From Archivesica marissinica (lineage: Eukaryota; Mollusca; Bivalvia; Venerida; Vesicomyidae): a DNA stretch of 64,000 nucleotides. The DNA is taken from positions 30,908,567 to 30,972,566 of the forward strand of contig CM026401.1 of assembly GCA_014843695.1 (NCBI GenBank), given 5' to 3'. A program made the position numbers and the translations under genes. This document shows positions 56,358-64,000 of this stretch, piece by piece (positions within the stretch are counted from its first letter, which is position 1; every line of letters begins with the position of its first letter). Under the pieces are notes generated by a model that worked only from the letters and a program-made list of their open reading frames with translations, was not told where the DNA came from and searched no databases.

Positions 56358-56520
56358 GGTTCGAGTCCCGCTCAGACAATGTTTCTTTATATAAAAAGGT
56401 TAGCAGTTTCTTACATAGGTTGGTGCACCAACTGCTGGAGCCTGCCCAGGAAAGGTAATGTTAAAAGGTAAACTGCCCGTCGCTCAAATGGGCAACCGGT
56501 AGCGATGTTAAATAAATTAA
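56354..56520 (+). repeat. Chimeric SINE: family E body joined to family C 3' end
   Basis: Left part caggttcgagtcccgctcag, cagtttcttacataggttgg, gagcctgcccaggaaaggta is family E without its 5' head. At aaactgcccg it switches to tcgctcaaatgggcaaccgg, agcgatgttaaataaatt, the family C 3' end. Confidence 0.75.
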
Positions 56521-56641
56521 AAATAAGGACCTTCTTTCTTTGACTCCCAATTTGTCGATGCAATTGGTATTGTTAATGGCGTCTCGAGGCGCTTTTATAT
56601 GAGAAAGTGTTAACTAAAACAACACATATAAGTTAGAACTT

Positions 56642-56643
56642 GC
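56642..56643 (-). promoter_or_regulatory. Non-canonical GC splice donor (GC-AG intron 55961-56643)
   Basis: On the - strand the exon end reads ggcag|gcaagt, the standard strong context for GC donors. Using it leaves AG, which the next exon completes to AGA (Arg), giving LFGRKLTLL as in the family (FGRR/FGRK). The only nearby GT (56639-56638) would leave phase 0 and put the next exon out of frame. Confidence 0.88.
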
Positions 56644-56804
56644 CTGCCAAATAGATTTGCCCAGTAGCCTGCAGACACTCCACCAATCATTCCACCGATA
56701 CAGTACACAGAGACAGTGACTGCCCAGAGGAGGGTCAGTGTGCTGGAGCTGATGTAATCTCCGTGGTGCTTGTGGTACGTCTGGTTGTAGAAGTCTTTCA
56801 GAAC
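56644..56804 (-). CDS. SLC2A: GLUT hexose transporter exon: exofacial loop 1, TM2, loop 2-3
   Basis: 161 nt: VLKDFYNQTYHKHHGDYISS, STLTLLWAVTVSVYCIGGMI, GGVSAGYWANLFG and AG of Arg. FYNQT keeps the N-glycosylation sequon at the position of GLUT1 Asn45. The next hydrophobic stretch, with GGMIGG, is TM2, and NLFGR is the conserved cytosolic loop between TM2 and TM3. Acceptor attgcag|gtt; donor is the GC site described separately. Class I GLUT-like; facilitative glucose uptake at the plasma membrane is inferred from the family. Confidence 0.95.
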
Positions 56805-56841
56805 CTGCAATATAACCAGAAATGTGCATATATAGAACACA

Positions 56842-57122
56842 GGAATGAGTGTTCATGCACAGACGCTTGGGGTCTAGATAAGTGGTTTTGGGTTCAAACC
56901 CCAATTATATTTTTGGAGATTTTGAGAACCCGTATGGAGCTATAGTTACTCTGATAGGGACGGGGTGGCATTTATAAACATGCTTGGATATGGCCTAACA
57001 TTACTGTATGTATAGTGTCAAAGCCTATGGTTTATTAAAATGTTCTTAAAAAAAATAAACAATTGGGCTTTGAACCTGAAACCACTTGTATAGACCCCAA
57101 GCAGCTGTGTGTTCATGCAGAT
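56842..57122. repeat. Inverted pair of a short tRNA-like repeat
   Basis: gtgttcatgcacagacgctt, ggggtctagataagtggttt, tgggttcaaaccccaatt at 56842-56915 is matched by the reverse complement at about 57060-57122 (cttggggtctatacaagtgg, ttcaggttcaaagcccaatt). The gggttcaaacccc core resembles a B box. Confidence 0.6.
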
Positions 57123-57187
57123 ACCAGTAACAGCCCTCAGTATATGAAAATGACATTGAACAGAAACCGTTTTTCTTATTTTTGAGG

Positions 57188-57424
57188 ATTAGTTTATACA
57201 AATTTATTTTAGCTTGATTGCGAAACATGTTCTTACAACTTATATTAATCACTTTTGAGACCTCATTCCTCATGGAATCCATCGCCACAAGGGAGAGAAA
57301 AGAGGTAATGTGGAATTTAAATACCTTGCCTAAGGGCACAATCATAACGGCTACAGCTGGACTAGATCTCGGGGTCTTTCGCACCTGATGCGAACGTACT
57401 ACCACTGAACTATCACGATTTCCA
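57188..57424 (-). repeat. tRNA-derived SINE, family A
   Basis: tagtttatacaaatttattt to gaactatcacgatttcca; head decayed (ggactagatctcggggtc in place of the B box). Confidence 0.82.
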
Positions 57425-57860
57425 AAGAAGTGATTTTTTTTATGATTTGAGTTTGCTCTCTCACTGCAGGTGAACAATTTTTAGAAAGTAACCTTAGCCT
57501 TGAACGTGGGTGGAGAATGCAACACATGCGACCAAGTTTGATGCTTATTAAATAATTACTGAAGTTAGAGAACGGACAGAGCTAAAATCAGAAAATTGTA
57601 ACCATACCGACACAACTAGGCTGGTTATCAAACATGACCAGATATTATAAAACAAAACATCTTCACCATGTCTGCGGAAGATTGGTTAATAATGAATCAT
57701 GTTATAGAACAAATCACAGATTCAAACAATGTAACAATACATAGGCCATAACTCAATGGCTACTGAGATGATCAGAGCTATCTATTGTGATACAGACGGT
57801 TGAACAAATTATTACTATGATGTCCCAATGACTTTTCCTCAACAGGACATCTTATAGTAA
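57425..57860. other. GLUT intron, no gene seen
   Basis: Unique sequence between a SINE and the 32-bp array; no coding signal. Confidence 0.55.
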
Positions 57861-60800
57861 TAGGTGTTCCATTGAACTATATCTCTATCTTATAGGTGTT
57901 CCATTGAACTATATCTCTATCATATAGGTGTTCCATTGAACTATATCTCTATCTTATAGGTGTTCCATTGAACTATATCTCTATCTTATAGGTGTTCCAT
58001 TGAACTATATCTCTATCTTATAGGTGTTCCATTGAACTATATCTCTATATTATAGGTGTTCCATTGAACTATATCTCTATCGTATAGGTGTTCCATTGAA
58101 CTATATATCTATCTTATAGGTGTTCCATTGAACTATATATATATCTTATAGGTGTTCCATTGAACTATATATCTATCATATAGGTGTTCCATTGAACTAT
58201 ATATCTATCTTATAGGTGTTCCGTTGAACTATATCTCTATCTTATAGATGTTCCATTGAACTATATCTCTATCTTACAGGTGTTCCGTTGAACTATATCT
58301 CTACCATATAGGTGTTCCATTGAACTATGTATCTCTATCTTATAGGTGTTCCATTGAACTATGTATCTCTATCTTATAGGTGTTCCATTGAACTATATAT
58401 AGCTATCGTGTAGGTGTTCCATTGAACTATATCTCTATCTTATAGGTGTTCCATTGAACTATATCTCTATCTTATAGGTGTTCCATTGAACTATATCTCT
58501 ACCATATCGGTGTTCCATTGAACTATATCTCTACCATATAGGTGTTCCATTGAACTATATCTCTACCATATAGGTGTTCCATTGAACTATGTATCTCTAT
58601 CTTATAGGTGTTCCATTGAACTATATCTCTATCTTATAGGTGTTCCATTGAACTATATCTCTATCTTATAGGTGTTCCATTGAACTATATCTCTATCTTA
58701 TAGGTGTTCCATTGAACTATATCTCTATCTTATAGGTGTTCCATTGAACTATATCTCTATCTTATAGGTGTTCCATTGAACTATATATCTATCATATAGG
58801 TGTTCCATTGAACTATATATCTATCTTATAGGTGTTCCATTGAACTATATCTATCTTATAGTGTTCCATGAACTATATCTCTACCATATAGGTGTTCCAT
58901 TGAACTATATATCTATCATATGGTGTTCCGTTGAACTGTATCTCTATCTTATAGGTGTTCCATTGAACTATATCTCTATCTTATAGGTGTTCCATTGAAC
59001 TATATATCTATCTTATAGGTGTTCCATTGAACTATATCTCTATCGTATAGGTGTTCCATTGAACTATATCTCTATCTTATAGGTGTTCCATTGAACTATA
59101 TATCTATCTTATAGGTGTTCCATTGAACTATATCTCTATCGTATAGGTGTTCCATTGAACTATATCTCTATCTTATAGGTGTTCCATTGAACTATATATC
59201 TATCTTATAGGTGTTCCATTGAACTATATCTCTATCGCATAGGTGTTTCATTGAAACTATATCTCTATCTTATAGGTGTTCCATTGAACTATATATCTAT
59301 CTTATAGGTGTTCCATTGAACTATATCTCTATCGCATAGGTGTTTCATTGAAACTATATCTCTATCTTATAGGTGTTCCATTGAACTATATATCTATCTT
59401 ATAGGTGTTCCATTGAACTATATATCTATCTTATAGGTGTTCCATTGAACTATATCTCTATCTTATAGGTGTTCCATTGAACTATATCTCTATCGTATAG
59501 GTGTTCCATTGAACTATATCTCTATCTTATAGGTGTTCCATGAACTATATCTCTATCTTATAGATGTTTCATTGAACTATATATCTACCATATAGGTGTT
59601 CCATTGAACTGTATCTCTATCTTATAGGTGTTACATTGAACTGTATCTCTATCTTATAGGTGTTCCATTGAACTATATCTCTATCTTATAGGTGTTCCAT
59701 TGAACTATATCTCTACCATATAGGTGTTCCATTGAACTATATATCTATCATATAGGTGTTCCGTTGAACTGTATCTCTATCTTATAGGTGTTCCATTGAA
59801 CTATATCTCTACCATATAGGTGTTCCATTGAACTATGTATCTCTATCTTATAGGTGTTCCATTGAACTATATCTCTATCTTATAGGTGTTCCGTTGAACT
59901 GTATCTCTATCATATAGGTGTTCCATTGAACTATATATCTATCATATAGGTGTTCCGTTGAACTGTATCTCTATCTTATAGGTGTTCTGTTGAACTATAT
60001 CTCTACCATATAGGTGTTCCATTGAACTATGTATCTCTATCGTATAGGTGTTCCATTGAACTATGTATCTCTATCTTATAGGTGTTCCATTGAACTATAT
60101 ATAGCTATCGTGTAGGTGTTCCATTGAACTATATCTCTATCTTATAGGTGTTCCATTGAACTATATCTCTGTCTTATAGGTGTTCCATTGAACTATATCT
60201 CTACCATATAGGTGTTCCATTGAACTATATCTCTACCATATGTGTTCCATTGAACTATATCTCTACCATATAGGTGTTCCATTGAACTATATCTCTACCA
60301 TATAGGTGTTCCATTGAACTATATCTCTACCATATAGGTGTTCCATTGAACTATGTATCTCTATCTTATAGGTGTTCCATTGAACTATATCTCTATCTTA
60401 TAGGTGTTCCATTGAACTATATCTCTATCTTATAGGTGTTCCATTGAACTATATCTCTATCTTATAGGTGTTCCATTGAACTATATCTCTATCTTATAGG
60501 TGTTCCATTGAACTATATATCTATCATATAGGTGTTCCATTGAACTATATCTCTATCTTATAGGTGTTCCATTGAACTATATCTCTATCTTATAGGTGTT
60601 CCATTGAACTATATATCTATCTTATAGGTGTTCCATTGAACTATATCTCTATCTTATAGGTGTTCCATTGAACTATATCGCTACCATATAGGTGTTCCAT
60701 TGAACTATATATCTATCATATAGGTGTTCCGTTGAACTGTATCTCTATCTTATAGGTGTTCCATTGAACTATATCTCTATCTTATAGGTGTTCCATTGAA

Positions 60801-63203
60801 CTATATATCTATCATATAGGTGTTCCATTGAACTATATATCTATCATATAGGTGTTCCGTTGAACTGTATCTCTATCTTATAGGTGTTCCATTGAACTAT
60901 ATCTCTATCTTATAGGTGTTCCGTTGAACTATATCTCTATCATATAGGTGTTCCATTGAACTGTATCTCTATCTTATAGGTGTTACATTGAACTATATAT
61001 CTATCTTATAGGTGTTACATTGAACTATATATATATACCATATAGGTGTTCCATTGAACTATATATCTACCATATAGGTGTTCCATTGAACTATATATCT
61101 ATCTTATAGGTGTTCCATTGAACTATATCTCTATCGCATAGGTGTTTCATTGAAACTATATCTCTATCTTATAGGTGTTCCATTGAACTATATATCTATC
61201 TTATAGGTGTTCCATTGAACTATATCTCTATCGCATAGGTGTTTCATTGAAACTATATCTCTATCTTATAGGTGTTCCATTGAACTATATATCTATCTTA
61301 TAGGTGTTCCATTGAACTATATATCTATCTTATAGGTGTTCCATTGAACTATATTTCTATCTTATAGGTGTTCCATTGAACTATATCTCTATCGTATAGG
61401 TGTTCCATTGAACTATATCTCTATCTTATAGGTGTTCCATGAACTATATCTCTATCTTATAGATGTTTCATTGAACTATATATCTACCATATAGGTGTTC
61501 CATTGAACTGTATCTCTATCTTATAGGTGTTACATTGAACTGTATCGCTATAGGTGTTACATTGAACTGTATCTCTATATTATAGGTGTTCCATTGAACT
61601 ATATCTCTATCATATAGGTGTTCCATTGAACTGTATCTCTATCTTATAGGTGTTCCATTGAACTATATCTCTATCTTATAGGTGTTACATTGAACTGTAT
61701 CTCTATCTTATAGGTGTTCCATTGAACTGTATCTCTATCTTATAGGTGTTACATTGAACTGTATCTCTATCTTATAGGTGTTCCATTGAACTATATCTCT
61801 ATCGTATAGGTGTTCCATTGAACTATATATCTACCATATAGGTGTTCCATTGAACTATATATCTATCTTATAGGTGTTTCATTGAACTGTATCTCTTTCT
61901 TATAGGTGTTCCATTGAACTGTATCTCTATCGTATAGGTGTTCCATTGAACTGTATCTCTATCTTATAGGTGTTACATTGAACTGTATCTCTATATTATA
62001 GGTGTTCCATTGAACTGTATCTCTATCTTATAGGTGTTCCATTGAACTGTATCTCTATCTTATAGGTGTTACATTGAACTGTATCTCTATCTTATAGGTG
62101 TTCCATTGAACTATATCTCTATCGTATAGGTGTTCCATTGAACTATATCTCTATCTTATAGGTGTTCCATGAACTATATCTCTATCTTATAGATGTTTCA
62201 TTGAACTATATATCTACCATATAGGTGTTCCATTGAACTGTATCTCTATCTTATAGGTGTTACATTGAACTGTATCGCTATAGGTGTTACATTGAACTGT
62301 ATCTCTATATTATAGGTGTTCCATTGAACTATATCTCTATCATATAGGTGTTCCATTGAACTGTATCTCTATCTTATAGGTGTTCCATTGAACTATATCT
62401 CTATCTTATAGGTGTTACATTGAACTGTATCTCTATCTTATAGGTGTTCCATTGAACTGTATCTCTATCTTATAGGTGTTACATTGAACTGTATCTCTAT
62501 CTTATAGGTGTTCCATTGAACTATATCTCTATCGTATAGGTGTTCCATTGAACTATATATCTACCATATAGGTGTTCCATTGAACTATATATCTATCTTA
62601 TAGGTGTTTCATTGAACTGTATCTCTTTCTTATAGGTGTTCCATTGAACTGTATCTCTATCGTATAGGTGTTCCATTGAACTGTATCTCTATCTTATAGG
62701 TGTTACATTGAACTGTATCTCTATATTATAGGTGTTCCATTGAACTATATCTCTATCGTATAGGTGTTCCATTGAACTGTATCTCTATCTTATAGGTGTT
62801 CCATTGAACTGTATCTCTATCTTATAGGTGTTACATTGAACTGTATCTCTATCTTATAGGTGTTCCATTGAACTATATCTCTATTGTATAGGTGTTCCAT
62901 TGAACTATATATCTACCATATAGGTGTTCCATTGAACTGTATCTCTATCTTATAGGTGTTCCATTGAACTATATCTCTATCTTATAGGTGTTCCATTGAA
63001 CTCTATCTCTATCTTATAGGTGTTCCATTGAACTATATATCTACCATATAGGTGTTCCATTGAACTATATATCTATCTTATAGGTGTTTCATTGAAACTA
63101 TATATCTATCTTATAGGTGTTCCATTGAACTATATATCTATCTTATAAGTGTTCCATTGAACTATATATCTATCTTATAAGTGTTCCATTGAACTATATC
63201 TCT
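57861..63203 (+). repeat. 32-bp satellite array (about 167 copies, 5.3 kb)
   Basis: Unit cttataggtgttccattgaa plus ctatatctctat. Fills most of the 6.9-kb GLUT intron. Rare variants recur as blocks: tgtatcgcta at 61541 and 62271, atctctttct at 61891 and 62621 (both 730 bp apart); agctatcgtg at 58401 and 60103; gtttcattgaaactat near 59247, 59341, 61146 and 61240. Unlike the 29-bp array it has stops in all frames, so no long ORF appears. Confidence 0.96.
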
Positions 63204-63684
63204 TTGTTGTTTCGTTTTTGAATTACAAGCATGCATGCATGTAGTAGTTTACTATAGCAGTCAATTTTAATGAAAACTTCACTGACAGTCCTGACAACAA
63301 CCCGTGACTGATTCCTCCCAAAATCCCACTACTTTCTCATAGACCATATATCTGACACAACACACACACCACACCACCGCACCACACCACACCACAACAC
63401 ACACACACACACATACGCACATACACAGCCAAAAACAATAGCCCCTGTTACTAACAGTGGATAATAATAAAATAATTAGATCAATGGGTATCACTTTTAT
63501 AATAAGGTTGAATCATTCATAGATTTACCAGTCGTCAATCACATGAATGCACAAAAACATGAAATCTTTCAGTATAAGTACAATGCCACTGTTAGACAGC
63601 TAAATAAAATAACATAAGCAAATAATGCCACAGTTCACGGGAAGCATGGTTAAAAGAAGAAAGAAATGTTCTGTGAATACAAAC
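63204..63684. other. GLUT intron, CA-rich patch
   Basis: Unique sequence with a caca/cacac-rich tract at 63357-63430. The 71-aa reverse ORF there is a low-complexity Cys/Val translation of that tract. Confidence 0.6.
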
Positions 63685-63783
63685 CATTTCTGGTGCATTG
63701 AGTATGCCAGTGTTGTAACCAAACTGGAAAGATGAACCCATGGTACATGCTGCTATAGCTAATGCAAGTCGACCCGTAAACTC
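63685..63783 (-). CDS. SLC2A: GLUT hexose transporter exon: TM1
   Basis: 33 codons on the - strand, phase 0 at both ends: [39 protein letters not shown]-xxA-xGS-QFGYNTG-(I/V)NAP is the class I GLUT TM1 signature. Acceptor gtttgtttcag, donor atg|gtttgt. The start codon exon lies beyond the right edge of the window. The reading continues in phase into VLKDFYNQT at 56804. Confidence 0.95.
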
Positions 63784-63815
63784 CTGAAACAAACAAGCAT
63801 AAATTTCACATTCAC

Positions 63816-64000
<185 letters not shown>

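Noticed and set aside
56614..56904. 96-aa ORF overlapping the GLUT exon on the same strand
   Set aside because: A different frame of the real exon (56644-56804); the GLUT frame has the conserved motifs and matching phases.
57861..63203. Each 32-bp unit holds tatcttatag|gtg, resembling a splice acceptor
   Set aside because: The host gene is on the other strand, where the unit has no such signal, and there is no exon context; coincidence of an AT-rich unit.

Overview
The window is animal nuclear DNA: widely spaced exons with GT-AG borders, tRNA-derived SINEs, short inverted-repeat transposons and very many minisatellites. The gene content (metazoan multifunctional CAD, a two-finger GATA factor of the GATA1/2/3 class, a class I GLUT hexose transporter) and the repeat style fit a lophotrochozoan, most likely a bivalve mollusc. 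The phylum is an inference from general knowledge, not a measured match.

Three genes are present and all are incomplete. (1) CAD, + strand, 1703-42944: twelve phase-compatible internal exons, 1830 nt or 610 codons. They run from the C-terminal regulatory part of carbamoyl-phosphate synthetase II, through the whole dihydroorotase domain and the interdomain linker, into the first helix of aspartate transcarbamylase. Earlier CPSase exons lie left of the window. The rest of aspartate transcarbamylase is missing. (2) GATA factor, + strand: one long terminal exon, 48511-49877, carrying both zinc fingers and the stop. Its 5' exons are not seen. (3) GLUT-type transporter (SLC2A family), - strand: exons 63685-63783, 56644-56804 and 55836-55960, covering about TM1 to TM4. 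The remaining exons are not found. One GLUT intron has a GC donor that the reading frame requires. A run of exactly 1000 N (44248-45247) lies between two unrelated satellites, just where the CAD 3' exons and GATA 5' exons should be.

Most of the rest is tandem repeat. I count more than twenty arrays with unit lengths of about 15, 16, 17, 20, 23, 25, 28, 29, 32, 34, 35, 36, 37, 42, 43, 45, 53, 67, 70, 71, 74, 79 and 82 bp. Nearly all are intronic and many begin or end within 100 bp of a splice site. Several show higher-order structure (150-bp HOR in the 25-mer; 700-bp, 754-bp and 730-bp copies in the 28-, 17- and 32-mers). The long ORFs they create are not genes.

Dispersed repeats include five tRNA-headed SINE families (called A-E here), two of which share a 3' tail; TTAA-flanked piggyBac-like MITEs; TA-flanked mariner/pogo-like elements, one nested around a piggyBac-like MITE and one inserted inside an 82-bp satellite unit; and hAT-like fragments.

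The genes do not form a functional cluster: CAD makes pyrimidines, GATA controls cell fate and GLUT imports hexose. I found no previously undescribed protein system. The notable signals are structural: repeat evolution, nested insertions, a non-canonical splice site and a probable large hidden gap or misjoin.
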